A DNA stretch of 64,000 bases from Gamarada debralockiae. Its lineage: Eukaryota > Ascomycota > Leotiomycetes > Helotiales > Hyphodiscaceae. Shown here piece by piece: positions 10,346 through 22,331 of the stretch; the stretch's first letter is position 1, and each line of letters starts with the position of its first letter. Position numbers and translations under genes: made by a program. Location: the NCBI GenBank assembly GCA_002803225.1, contig NXFV01000795.1:17040-81039 (forward strand), given 5' to 3'. The notes under the pieces were generated by a model. That model searched no databases and had not been told where the DNA came from. It saw only the letters and a list, made by a program, of their open reading frames with translations.

Positions 10346-12055
10346 ATGGCAAAATCTACTGCTCTCTCTTCGTTGCTTATCCTCGGGAGCTCCTTCGTTG
10401 GTACCCAAGCTCTTTCTTGGTCATCATGCGGAACCAATCTCGACTGTGCAGCGCTAGATGTACCTTTGGAGTATGGAACAAATTCACCAAGTTCAACATC
10501 GGCTAAAATCGCACTCGTTCGTTACAATGCAACTGTCAATTCCACTCAACGCCTCGGCTCACTTCTCGTCAATCCAGGTGGCCCGGGTGCATCAGGTGTG
10601 TCCTTTGTTCAGGCAGGAGCTGGCTCAGCAATCTCAACCTTGAGTGGAGGACTTTACGATGTTATTGGATGGGACCCTCGAGGTGTGGGGCAGACAAACC
10701 CTGTTTTAGAGTGCTTCTCTTCAGCGGGCGCCGAGTACAACTTTTCAAGCTCATTTCCCGGCGGCCCAAATCTTTGGCTTGGAATGTTCTCCAACTCAAG
10801 CTACGACTCCAAAGTTCAAACCGCAATCTCGGACTTCGACATCTCCGTTGCAAAGCTTGCTGAGGCATGTGTCTCTGAGGATTCCCCCGCTTTGTACACC
10901 TCGTCAGCTGCCTATGTGGCACGTGACATGGCTGCGATAGTTGACGCTCTTGATGGGAGCGAAGCAAAGTTGAATTATTGGGGATTCTCTTATGGAACCA
11001 TATACCTTACCGAGTTTATTCAAGCTTTTCCAACCCGAGTCGGGAGAATTGTGGCAGATGGGGTCGTCAATCCAAAAGCCAATGCAATGACATACGAGGG
11101 CCAGCTACCCAACGATCAAGAATCAGTCCGAGCTGCCTTGGATGATTTTATAGATTTCTGTACTGCCAACTCTGACAGCTGCCCTCTTGCTGTGCCGCCA
11201 TCTGGAGTAACCGCAAGTCTCACAGAAAGGATCGACAACCTTTTTGAGAACCTCTTCCTGGAACCCATACGACAGGATGGGTTGTCCATCAGTCTTGACA
11301 TTTTCAACGTCTTTCTTTGGTCCTTCTTGCGAGTTCCTGTCACCTGGGCAAAGGTGGCCAGTATCATCCAAGGCTTGGAAGTACGGAATGCCACCCTACT
11401 GGTCGATCTTCTCCAAGGACAGGCAACGAGCTACCCGACCGACCCTGCTGCCGCTGCTGTCGGTACATTGAGCGAGTATCCTCTCACTTGCCTGGACAAC
11501 GCGCCTTCTAGCAGAATTACCTTGGAAGATATCATCAATCTTACCAAATCCATTTCGGTCTCAGAAAACACACCGCTGCTCTCAGCCGGTCTGACACCCA
11601 TCAGCTTCTGTCACAACTTCCCTGACACTCGGCCGCAAATTTCAAATGTCGGTGTCACTCTCATGGGGGAGGTAGATACAACACTTTCCGCATCGAATTC
11701 AACGATACTTATCGTGAATCCGAATCATGATCCAGTTACTCCTCTTATCTCAGCTATGGAACTGAGGAAACTGCTTCCAAATTCTTCAAGGGTCGCCATC
11801 CGAGGCGGCTCGGGTCATACCTCTGTCTCCACAGCTTCACTTTCATTAGCCCAAACAGTGTTGGGCTTCTTCACCTCTGGAGTTGTACCCGCGGATGAAG
11901 CGTATCACAACATCGATCAAGAGATCTTTCCAGCCGGCTCAGGAGGGGATACTGTGTCTTCAGCTGTTTTTAATGGGACTGCATACACTGAGACGGACTT
12001 GAAACTATTGGAAGCAACCTATGATGTGTTGCTTGCGTTCTTGGCTCTGGCTTGA
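10346..12055 (+). CDS. Secreted S33/TAP-like serine peptidase (alpha/beta hydrolase)
   Basis: Single-exon protein of 569 aa. The ATG at 10346 is chosen because the reading frame upstream offers only a GTG at 10337, and AAAATGGC is a good initiation context. A signal peptide is clear (MAKSTALSSLLILGSSFVG, cleavage near ALS-WSS). The fold is that of tripeptidyl/prolyl aminopeptidases: oxyanion HGGPG-type loop as NPGGPGASG, IGWDPRGVGQT, nucleophile elbow WGFSYGT, then the TAP-like C-terminal domain with the Asp in NHDPVTPL and the His in GGSGHTS. It should release short peptides outside the cell. Several N-x-S/T sites fit secretion. The family is also home to hydrolases of non-peptide substrates, so the exact substrate is unknown. 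Confidence 0.88.
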   Translation: MAKSTALSSLLILGSSFVGTQALSWSSCGTNLDCAALDVPLEYGTNSPSSTSAKIALVRYNATVNSTQRLGSLLVNPGGPGASGVSFVQAGAGSAISTLSGGLYDVIGWDPRGVGQTNPVLECFSSAGAEYNFSSSFPGGPNLWLGMFSNSSYDSKVQTAISDFDISVAKLAEACVSEDSPALYTSSAAYVARDMAAIVDALDGSEAKLNYWGFSYGTIYLTEFIQAFPTRVGRIVADGVVNPKANAMTYEGQLPNDQESVRAALDDFIDFCTANSDSCPLAVPPSGVTASLTERIDNLFENLFLEPIRQDGLSISLDIFNVFLWSFLRVPVTWAKVASIIQGLEVRNATLLVDLLQGQATSYPTDPAAAAVGTLSEYPLTCLDNAPSSRITLEDIINLTKSISVSENTPLLSAGLTPISFCHNFPDTRPQISNVGVTLMGEVDTTLSASNSTILIVNPNHDPVTPLISAMELRKLLPNSSRVAIRGGSGHTSVSTASLSLAQTVLGFFTSGVVPADEAYHNIDQEIFPAGSGGDTVSSAVFNGTAYTETDLKLLEATYDVLLAFLALA

Positions 12056-12850
12056 ACTAAGATTCTATAGATGTCTAGCCATGAGAATTTCATTAACAAA
12101 AATCGTCTCCTGTCCTATCTGAATTCCATCTCGCAATTGAACTCCCACGCTGCGAAACTTCCTATATAAAATCAAACAGAGATGCTCACCATTGTCTCGT
12201 AGGTCCATGCTGAACTAGTCTCAACACTAGCAGTTGGTACAAAACACAAACCGTAAACAGTTCATTACAGAACCGGATTCCTTCTGCTTTGCAGGCTCGC
12301 CTAGAACTTGTTAGCGAAATACATATACCGGACTGTTCGTCCACACCTTCTAGAGGTAATCCAGCTGGTTCTCGTTGCTCTTTCCTTATTTGTGCCCATT
12401 TTTGCAACTTTTTCACTTTCTCTAATTCATGCGGTGGAGCTGCGGGTTGGTCTCGGGTTGCTGAAAGACGACTTTCTCTTGCGTGGAGGTAGAAGACGCT
12501 GACATTTTGACGGCGAAGTTGATGATGCGGAGTTTGTGTTTTCGGTAGCTTGAATTCGGGGTCTGCTGCGTTACAAGAATTGAAAGGAACGCACCGACGA
12601 ATATGGAAGACGCATTGTCTTTATTTTGGCTAAAACATTGCCAACAGGACGCGCAAGGGTTGTGTTACTTGGAAGGATCTACAGGGGCCTATAGGGCTTA
12701 GTCGCTCAATTTGGGGGTTGACGACCCCGCCCTGGCATGGCTGCGCAAGCCTCTTTTCTCCTCTTGTAGGTGTTGGAAGGAAACACTGGACTCTGGATTC
12801 TCTATCTAATAAATAAATCAGAAAGAACAACGCAAACTATTCCTGTGTGC
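12056..12850. other. Interval without supported gene
   Basis: Downstream of the peptidase stop. Only short overlapping ORFs are present, with no recognisable protein, repeat or RNA. Confidence 0.5.
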
Positions 12851-13140
12851 CTATAATTCGTCAATTTCCAAATTTGTACAAGATTGGGCGCCACCGTGAG
12901 CGAGAATGTTGGAGTTGATGAGGGCTGAAACGAGAAGCTTGCCAAAAATCTTCTTTCTCAACACCCCATGCTGCCTTTCCGCAATTAGCTGCCCATCATC
13001 AAAGAGTACCACCCTCAAAATATCACATGAGGGAGGTACAGCAATCTTCGCCTCAAAATAATAATAGCGTATCCTCAAACCTAAATCCGTGGAAGCGCTG
13101 TCCACAGGGCAGATGAGCTGGCTGCGAGGACACTTTGATT
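12851..13140 (-). CDS. Possible exon of an unrecognised protein
   Basis: The minus strand reads openly as ..CPVDSASTDLGLRIRYYYFEAK.. and ends ..GGAQSCTNLEIDEL then stop. Composition (alternating hydrophobics, YYYFEAKIAVPPSC) looks like real protein rather than a shadow, and a second open stretch, 13311-13517 (DPIQAQNIRRRRHGKYNIW), lies upstream and could be another exon. No start codon or convincing splice pair joins them. Faint resemblance to the C-termini of fungal Hsp70-like proteins is only an impression. May be a pseudogene. Confidence 0.28.
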
Positions 13141-13517
13141 TCCTTTGACTTAGGAGACCACCTTTGGTAAGAGCACTACAAATACATCGGCAATCAAACC
13201 CAAAGCATTATTAGCAGTGATGACCCATGTGTGAAGGAACCATTCTCTTCCCCTTCTGGGAAGAGAATATTTCATTTGGCACCGGCTACCTTTAACTATC
13301 TGGTCTTACTTCAATATACCTCCTGAAAATAATTGCTGATTCCGATAGATGTCCAGATGTTGTACTTTCCGTGCCGCCGACGGCGGATATTCTGTGCTTG
13401 TATTGGGTCGATGTACACATCCTGGGATCTAGCCTTCATCACACCTGAGATATCTTTATATTTCTGGCTTTCCGAAAACAGCGCGGCACATTGTACTTGT
13501 TCGAACACCATATTCAC

Positions 13518-14458
13518 ATCTCATTTTACTGTTCAAATAATCCGAGATGGGCATCCTCGAAGGGCTGAGCGTCGATCGGGAAATTGCCGCAGTTGTTTGA
13601 ATCTGCGGATTAATGAGCATCCTCTTACAGGCCTCTTCCTTGAGGCCGACTCCTTAGAGGCGAAGCTGTGTCTTATCATAAGTCCTTAGGTACAGATTGA
13701 ACAGAAGAACGACCATTTACCATTGAATACAACACAATTTAGCTACGATACAAATCTAGACCGGTGTCCAAACTTCGATCTATTCCATCCACCGAAGTCC
13801 TTCATCCGCGGAACCATGCTCTTGCAACTTCACTGCCAGAAAAAGGAAAAGAAAATTATAACTACCCATGACCCCAACTGCAAATCCCTGAAAGAAGACT
13901 GGCCTTGGATTCCTTGATATTCCTCATACAGCAATGCTGTTGAATGATGGCAATGGAAATAAACTCAATAGCTGTATTGAAAACTATAAAGAAGTACTCC
14001 AAGACCACTTTTAAATATTATCAACAACAGAGATTTTCATGTTCACATCTCAGGCTTCAACAGCACCAAACAACCAAACAACCAAACAACCAAACAACCA
14101 AATAACCAAACAAATCATCCCCAGCTCGTCTTTGAAAGCTTTGGCTCAACTTCATTATTAGAATTAGACACCAACATCCAATAAAGTTACCACTTCTCGC
14201 TCGTTTTTTGAACCGTAATCATGCACGGCCTCACTGCTCTCAGGGCCTGGGAGCATTGCCTTGATATTGCTCAAGTTGTAAAGGAAATGCAGGAATTATC
14301 GCAATGCTTGCTCAAAGCCTAGCCCCTCCTCCCCTTTCCCCCCAAATGCCGCTGTTGGACCAATATATCCCCCATCGCTCATATTGCCCCTTCCCAAATG
14401 CGTTGGTATTGGGCTCGAAGGGTTCGGCTTTCGTTGTTATTGATGGTTGGTGGCAGAT
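13518..14458. other. Interval with a CCAAACAA microsatellite
   Basis: No gene seen. A short tandem array of the unit CCAAACAA lies at about 14065-14117, with one variant CCAAATAA unit. Confidence 0.6.
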
Positions 14459-15323
14459 TCAGTTAATCGAGTAATCTAGACTTAAAGAGCAGAGAAAACT
14501 GGCCACCAATTCAACATTGAAGGGGTCTGACGCCCACTGCGTAGAAGCAGTTGAATTATCTTGCTCGTTTGAGAAGAAATGGAGTGTTGGTTCCATGGCA
14601 CAGCCTTGGTGAGTCAGAGGCGGACCCGTAGATGGTGTGCGAGCGGTAGTGTGTGATGTCCGTCGGCGGACTCTGCATGGCCGAAAAACACGACATGGCG
14701 CAGCTTGGACTATGGTTCTTAAGGCTACTGATGAGCCTGACATCGGATCATATTCGGGATGTGGAGTTTCTTTACCGTTGAAGGCTGCATAGGATCCAGA
14801 GGCATCCGGCTGGCTATGGTTGGCTTGGGGCCTGAATGTATAGTCGATGTATATGAGAGGGGGAGTGGGAGCGAAATTGGGGTCGATGTTGGTATCTGAG
14901 GTGGAAACTAAATGCCTGTTAGTGAACTCTAATAAGTATTAGACTAGGCACCGAGAGTGTGGAGTTACTCACAGTGGGTGGGGGAAGATGCTGGAGACTG
15001 CGCAGTCGCCGTTCGAAATTCAGATGGTAGAGTACGATTGGTACTCGCTGTAAATGCGTCAATGAGGAAGGCCAGAGACTTAAGGCAGAGCTGGGCTTGG
15101 ATATACCTTTACTGTGATGGACTTTGTCCAAATGAGTCCTTAACCTTCCCATCCTTTTTGTGGTCCACTTGCAGCCGGGGATACAGCAGTATATGAGACG
15201 ACCATGCTTCTCCTTTACATGCCGTCGTCTCTCAGAATTCCGACCAAACGTTACCATGCAACCGGAGTATTCGCACTTGATCTTCAGACCCCCTTTGACT
15301 TGATGTGTATTTGGCTTGGCCAT
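14459..15323 (-). CDS. Small C2H2 zinc-finger protein
   Basis: Three exons on the minus strand: 15323-15107, 15047-14973, 14907-14459, giving 246 aa. Introns are 59 bp (GTATAT..ACAG) and 65 bp (GTGAGT..TTTAG); the phases agree. Residues about 16-40 form one finger (C-E-Y-S-G-C .. H-V-K-E-K-H) and residues about 45-70 a second (CCIPGCKWTTKRMGRLRTHL, ending VHH). The rest is Ser/Pro/Thr-rich and probably disordered. Two adjacent fingers suggest nucleic-acid binding, perhaps as a transcription factor; targets are unknown. The closer acceptor TAACAG would put a stop in frame, so TTTAG is preferred. Confidence 0.72.
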
Positions 15324-17658
15324 GTTTTGGGTAGCGACGGTTGAGGCAGATCAGATCGAGCGAGAGTTGCCCAGTAATATAAATGGTAATCATAAGTAAG
15401 CCTCTCTTTGATGAGTCGTGAGGAGAGTGAATGCTGGCGGTCGACGAAAGAGAGGGTTTGGTGGTTTGCTTCTGCTCGGGCCCCGTGAGACCTCCTGCTC
15501 GCATTCTGGAGATTCCAGGTCAAATTGGGCATCCGACATGCAATTAAAGCCGTGTGTAGATAACGCTGTCATCGAATAGTGTCTCGTATCAGTTGATTGT
15601 CAATTTCCTACCATTATTGCTTCTTCACAAAGAGGGTAGATGGTAGTTCTGCATTGTGGTGTTGGGAGGTGGAAGCATGGTGATCGCCAGACCGCGACCA
15701 GCTTCTTCAAGCTGATTACTTGAGCATGGGCTTTGTACTAGCCAAAGCCAAGAGGCTGAAGGAAAACAGCTCTATGATTTGACGAGACACCCCTGTCCCG
15801 CTACATTTAATAGCCCCGATACGTTGTATGGATGGGGAATACATCTGTTGACCCCCGATGCCTGTCCGTTCCATTCAGTTTAAGACCTCCACGACTGTTT
15901 CAGACCGCTGGTTTCAGCCAAATCCGCTCTCTTGAATTGAGAGATTGGCACTTGGCAGCTAATCGGGTAGAGATAGCTCTCTTATTTTCGCACTCTACAC
16001 TCGAAAATTTGGAAGCTCCTGCCGATCCCACACAATATCCTATTACTTGAACCTGCCCACAGTTTCTTTGGTGGTTCACTCTTCACTGAGTTTTTTATTT
16101 TAAATTTATCAGGCAACTAACAACACTGGGTCATGCTAGTGGAGGAATTGTTGGTGAACTCAAAATAGAGCGACAGAAGGGCTATTTTCCGGCCTCCAGC
16201 GAGTTTAAACTATCGCTTCGGGCCGCCAAAACCTTCATCGTATTACTACCGAGAGCTTTAGCACAGGCGGAGCAATCTTATTCTCCATAAAGCTTGGGAC
16301 GGGGAACAGTTCGACGGTTCCGGTCCACCGGGTGTGGGCGAGCAACAAATATCCCAACCTGGAAGAGTAAACCCGGAGGCGCGGAACGGGGCAACAAGCC
16401 TTTCCAAACTTTTGTGCTGCACGACCGACTATCAAGTGCCGTTCAGTGGTTGATTAGGCTAAGTGGCGAAGATAGCCTCGAACGATTAGCTCCTTTTAGG
16501 CACTGATGTGTGCAGACAAAGGTTGGAGCTACATCATTTCAATTATTTCCTTGGGTACAAGCCGATTGGATGGACTGGACACAGATGGATGACTTCAAGT
16601 TCGGGGAACCGGGTCGCATGGTCTTTACAGGCTCCCTCCTTCAGTTATTCTTCGAGGTTGTGAAACCATTGCGCTGCATTGATCACTATCCTTTGTCAAT
16701 AGCTGAGCATTGTTAACCCAGGATGCTGAGGAATGGAAGCTGCAAGTTGCACAGTACAGAATCTTACCCGAGTGAGGCAAAAGCATTTCCACAGACGCGG
16801 TCATATATTTCAATGTGATGGCAAGTATTGGGGCAGAAATAGAGCAAAGAGTTAGCCAATATCATCGATTCTTGCCTTTGGGATGATAATGATTGCGTAA
16901 GAGTTCTTGATTTATCAGAAAATTTGATCCTGAATCACTTCTATTATTGAGAGTGTAAGCGTTTTGTTGCAGAGCCCTTCACACCTTGCGCAATCAAGAC
17001 TCCTGTTATATTTCTTTATTTTCCTGCCACGGAGGTAGGGTTAAGGGGCAAAAGGAATTCTTAAACCTCCCCATCCGATCCGAAAGGCAAGCAGCCATCT
17101 CGATCGCAGCCCCAGATCAAAAAAGTAATTCTCCACAGAAAGCGTTGCTGCTTCCGTCGCATAACAACGTTGACGGTCAAAATGGCGTTAAACTCAGCAA
17201 GTATTACAACTCAAGCACGGCAACTGACATAATTGAAGAAAGTTCTCTTTCTCCGGCGGACCATCTACTGATAGCAGAAAGGGGCATTTGCTCTGCAACG
17301 AATTACACAGGATAGGTGTATTACGTGGAGAAGGCCGAACAGTATCTATCTAACTTGCAACATCCAATTGAACTTGTGACTCTAACTCCTAGTATATAGC
17401 CTACTTTCCTCGCAAGTCTGGAGCATTGAACCCATCCATCCATAATATGTAGATTCGGACCCATTTCAAGACTGATCAACTATCTTTGCAAGCAAAGACG
17501 GTGGGAATTGACAGCGAAGCTTTCGCAAACTGTTGTGGTTTCCACATCTGCAGCAGTGCTATCCGTTCGGCCCAGCAGAGCCACTCCCTGTTCCCATTTC
17601 TCCAATTCCTTGTTGTATAACGACTTGTAATTATCTCTTCGATGGCCCATTTGTATAT
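15324..17658. other. Gene-poor interval
   Basis: Short ORFs on both strands without recognisable products. 16986-17315 is open for 109 codons but shows no family signature, no splice partners and no flanking support. Confidence 0.5.
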
Positions 17659-17763
17659 GCTCTCGATTGTATGAGCTCTCGATTGTATGCGCTCTCGATT
17701 GTATGAGCTCTCGATTGTATGAGCTCTCGATTGTATGAGCTCTCGATTGTATGCGCTCTCGAC
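17659..17763 (+). repeat. 16-bp minisatellite, six and a half units
   Basis: Tandem units GCTCTCGATTGTATGR start at 17659, 17675, 17691, 17707, 17723 and 17739, with a partial unit at 17755. The only variation is the last base (A or C). Confidence 0.95.
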
Positions 17764-20224
17764 CGATGCCGGAACCGTTGTAGGTATGATGTCGATGCTT
17801 AGGTAGACAACACCGTTGTGATCGCGAAAAGGGCTCGTGGACGTATGGAATAAAGGGGACGATGTTCGGCGTAACGAATCATTGGATGCACATTAGAATA
17901 TGTATCAACCAAGAGAACAGACATTGTCGTATTCCTACTTTCATGGTACCCCTTGAGGTCGATAGTAGGAGTCGGGTCTGGAGTTGAGGGGAAGGGCAGG
18001 GTGAGTGGGTTAAGAGTGAGGAGAAGAGAAAGGGGTTCTGGCCTGCAGCGCCGTTGAGCACTGGGAGGTGATATCAAACATGGCAGATTGACTCTTACCT
18101 GTATCTCGACTTGTCGTTGGTCTCTACCAGAAGAGACCATTCGGCTAAAGAAAGAGAGAGAGAGAGAGCAACTGGGTATAATGTATGGCGACATGGTCGT
18201 TTGTGTACCGTATTCCTTCTGCCAGGTAGCCGAAGCCTGAAGTGACCTTCGCGACGATGAACTGGGCTGCGAAAGTAAGGTCATGCAGCCCTCACGACGA
18301 TGATAAGCTGAGTAGGGAAGCTTTGAACTGCTAGGGCCGAGATCATGTAGTGCACCTTTGTAACGGTCGTCTAAAGGCAGTGCCAGATCTACTCGTTCCG
18401 TCAGGAGTAGCATTCCTTTACATCGCGTCGGCTTGAATTTGGTCGAAATAGTTGCGAAATAATAGCGGAGATGGACTCGCACCGAGATTCCTTCGATGGA
18501 TACCGACTCATGGTGAGATTTTCGGTTCGGGCAGTCAGTTAGAGGTTTATTTGCCGTGTCTCGGGATCAGGGGGTGCCTCGACGCCTTGGTTATTGATCT
18601 GTCGTCTTTGCCGTAATCTCTTCCGACGTCCAAATGAATTAAAGGCCTGGAGTTGGTGGAACTTGATCACTCAAAGCCCCTAAGTCTGCCAAAGCGGCTT
18701 ACGGTCGGTTCCTGTTAGAGAGGATCAGGTGCTATTATGGAGAAGGGGCTTGCAGAGCGCATGGTTGGACAACCTCGACAGTTTTCTCATCCGGTTGGCC
18801 ATTGATCCTCGACCCGCAGACTTCTCCACACTGATAATTTCAAGCCAAACTCCAAGACACCTGTCACTAAAGAGCGATTTCGAACCGTAGCGTTGTTGAT
18901 CAGCGCAAGTGTCCGCTGTCGTAACGTCTTCTGCGTACTGTGATGGAACCTTATACATGTAAGATATTGGCATTTGATAATGGTCTATGGCAGTCAGTAC
19001 AATTTTAGAAACAACCCGCCTGGTTTGATAGAATGTATGCCTTCCCTGACTCGTATTCAAGTCGGGATCATTTAGCCATCTTCTAGAGGGCGTGAAGTCT
19101 CTGGCGGCGGGTCAGGATTCCAATAGGTTGGAAGAACAGGGTGAGTGGGCACCATCTGGCTTATATCCTTGACTTATCATGTTTGACCTGTCTCTACTTG
19201 CCAATCAAAATCGCGGACTTTAGTTTAACAGCTTGAGAGCCGTGACGGGATTATATCACTGTGATCATGCCCCATAAGCAGAAATTGCAAACGCAGAAGC
19301 ATTAGACGAGCAATGAAACCTGTCATTAATGGCTCAATGAATTTTTATTTTATTTTATTTTTATTAATGTTTGTGCTGAGCCAGTTGCGATTGGCCCTGG
19401 TTGAACGGTTGAGATCTCATCTCAATGGCACCTGAGGGCATCAGCAGAATACTAAGTCCCCCAACCTCCTGAATTAATACCCAAAATGGAGTAACTGAAT
19501 TGTACAGAAAATAAGCCTTACCTTGTAACAGAATGTATTCTTGAAGTAACTTCCTTATCCAGCTATCTCTAGTTGATTAAATGGATGGGCCCACTAAAGT
19601 AGTTTGGCCCATTTAGGACGCAAACGGGACGGCGGGGTGTCTGGTTTGAGAGCGCCATTGTTTATGACGTGACTGCACTCAAAGGCGGCTGCTGAGCTTT
19701 CACAAGTTACATTGGATTGAACGGAAGCATCCTGACGCCAGTGGTGGGCTGTGTGACATATACCCCGCTACTTTTTCGTCGTACATGGTAGGACATGCGG
19801 CTCTATAATGACCTTCGGGCAGCAAATTTATTTCATGCAAGTCATCACATTTTTGATCCACCCGAATGCCTTGGACAGCATATGGCGGGCAAATTGCGTA
19901 GGCTAGATTGTGGACGGGAAATTGAACAAGAAACGTGTTGAGCAAATATCTTATCCATTTACGATCACCGAGCCACAGCCACCTTACGCAGGGCTTTTTA
20001 ACTCTATCCTCGGGTCATACAGCATAACCCTCCCTCTTCCTTAAGAAGGCACCGGTCTTCAATTGAAGAGAAGTTCACAAGCCCGGATTAACCATCTCGG
20101 AGTATATTTCGAATCTCAAGGGGCGGCATGTGGGATAATCCCTAAAGGGAAGTTGTGGCTACCAGTGGCTGCCACTTGGACACTTGTTCATATACCAAGT
20201 CGAAGCAGCGAGGTGTAGTGTGGG
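17764..20224. other. Gene-poor interval
   Basis: The 227-codon minus ORF at 17799-18482 has no recognisable domain and crosses a (GA)n run (18152-18168). A TTTTA-type A/T run lies at 19340-19368. Nothing else could be supported. Confidence 0.45.
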
Positions 20225-20527
20225 TGACTTCGTGCCACTTTCGCGACCCACCATATGTCTAGTCTGACAACAAACGCCGGCGCTAAGTCCGTACAAGGTT
20301 AGCGTATCCGGTGACTTCGTGAGGTTTCCGCGACGCGTTCTCGTATTGTTGGCTTTGGGGGACGCGACTAGCAGGGAAAGGCGTAACCCAGGGTAAAGGG
20401 CAACAAATAGTGGTCCGGTGACTCCGCGCGATTTTCGCGACGCGTCATCATTTTAAGGGGCAAGTCCTGTTGGATGAGCAATGGTCTGCTGACTTCGCGC
20501 GATTTTCGTGTTGCATGAGTCGCGTCG
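20225..20527 (+). repeat. Four spaced copies of a GC-rich palindromic motif
   Basis: The motif GGTGACTTCGYG..TTTCGCGACGCGT recurs at about 20225, 20311, 20415 and 20490, spaced 75-104 bp apart, with differences between copies. The core CGCGCGATTTTCGCG is partly self-complementary. Flanks between copies are not similar. Confidence 0.65.
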
Positions 20528-22331
20528 CACTAAAACCCAATCCCAGCATATCCGAATGATTGCTTACCGACCAACGGTGGAACTTCGATGGATGCACGTT
20601 TTCAAATCTTTTAGATCGAGACCAAAAGGGCTGTTTGGCCCAGCAGAGAGATCGCAAACAATTGTCTTGAGGGAGGCTTGGGGGCTGGAAACTGAGGAAA
20701 GCGAATTGGTCGGCTTCATTTGCAGCCTTGACAGAGATTGTGGGCGAGGCATTGGAAGAGAACTGTTACTTCATCGGTTGACTAGCTTTATCATGCGATG
20801 AGAGAAGGGAGAAATGTACAGTCGCTGAACACTGCTTCTGACTAGCTGCGTCTATCCCTGCATCTATCCTAATTTAAATGCTACGCTCCGGCGTATATTT
20901 AATAAATCCACGCACTCTAAAACATAGAACAATTCCATACGGTAATGCAGCCCCACCCTTATATGTCATGGTTTGCACCTCAGCATCAATGCCTCAAATA
21001 CAGCCATCAAATAAACTCAAACTCTTCTCATCCATTTCATATCTCCCCTAGAACGCGTAACCGGGATAAATGACCGCGAGGAAGTATGCAGCAGCAAAGA
21101 CCGTTCTTGTAAACCCTATCAGTCGGCGATGTAGTCACAAATGTAAAATTAGGGAGGTAATTGCTTACCCTCCTTCGAAGACGATAAGCTATTCTCGTTC
21201 TTCATAAGTGCAAGAATTTCCAGAGTTGTGAATAAGGACGATAAAATTGTGTGGGATTGAGGAAACATTTACTGAACTGAGACATCATGGGATGTGCTTG
21301 AGGAGGCGAGAATCAAGATGCTCCCAATGTTGATTCTGACTATCCGCCATTTTAGCACCTCAGGCTGGAGGCGTCAATATGCTGCCTCCTTTTTATCACG
21401 TGATCATGAGTACTCTGCACAAGTGTTGAAATATACAGGGGTTATAAGGTATATTATAGTCACCGTAGTATTAACTTTGGAGGTATACAATTAAGGTCTT
21501 AGAATCTTGCTTGATTGATCACATAAAGTGAGTTTTCTCTTTCCTTCTACAGGGCAGCCAGACGTCCAACTGATATAGACAATTCTGCTCAACACTCTGG
21601 CTAGTGCTTCCTAGCCTGCCCCAACATTGTATCATCATTATGTAATAATTGACATTATTGACATCATTTGATACTACAATATGCTCCTAGTTCTAGCTTG
21701 TGATGTATTGACTCTTTTAGGTACATCTCTCACAAAAATATCGGCCCTACTTTTCCTCAGACAGAGGTCCCCAAAGAAGAAACCCATGGGAACTGGTAGC
21801 ACGTGGCCACGTGTCCCACTTTCGCAGCGCGACTCGTGGCAGTGGCCTCGCCTCCAAAGAAGTCTTTCCCATGGCGGCACATTACTTCAGCAAGAAGCAC
21901 TACTGTATAATAAACCCTCAGAGGAGGCTAAAATTACTAATTTATACGGAGAGCACGTGGCATGGCTAATGGAGGAAATCACGAATCTGAGGTCACATGG
22001 TGTGCATAATTCTTTAGCAAGGCGAGGTAACCCTTGGCCAACCGACACAACCAAAATCGTCAGGCAAGTTTAACCTATGATAAATTGCGTGGAAAATTAA
22101 GAACATCTGAATATGTTTGTACTGTGTTGTCATCACCACCTCCAGATACCATTTCTTGTGCAGCTCTACGCAATTATATCGAATAGTCGTGGGTTGGTTC
22201 ATGATGAAGATAGACCTTTTGAGAATTGAGGCCCAACGCCGCTTCCGATACAGCCACAAAATGCGGGGTAACGCTTCCATATTCAATCATGACAATGTGA
22301 GGTCTTAGGCGAAGCATATCATCTCTCCATC
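20528..22331. other. Interval without supported gene
   Basis: A stretch at 21700-21770 reads ..TLLGTSLTKISALLFLRQ, which recalls one helix of fungal rhodopsin-like integral membrane proteins, but no other helices follow. It could be a gene scrap. Confidence 0.35.

Noticed and set aside
9961..10506. 181-codon ORF overlapping the peptidase
   Set aside because: Different frame, overlaps the start of a well-supported gene, no recognisable sequence; upstream half probably chance.
16986..17315. 109-codon plus-strand ORF
   Set aside because: No family features and no splice partners.
17799..18482. 227-codon minus-strand ORF
   Set aside because: Composition dominated by Ser/Pro/Leu low complexity and crosses a (GA)n run; no supporting motif.
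21681..22073. 130-codon ORF with a rhodopsin-like helix string
   Set aside because: One short resemblance (TLLGTSLTKISALLF) is not enough to call a membrane-protein gene.
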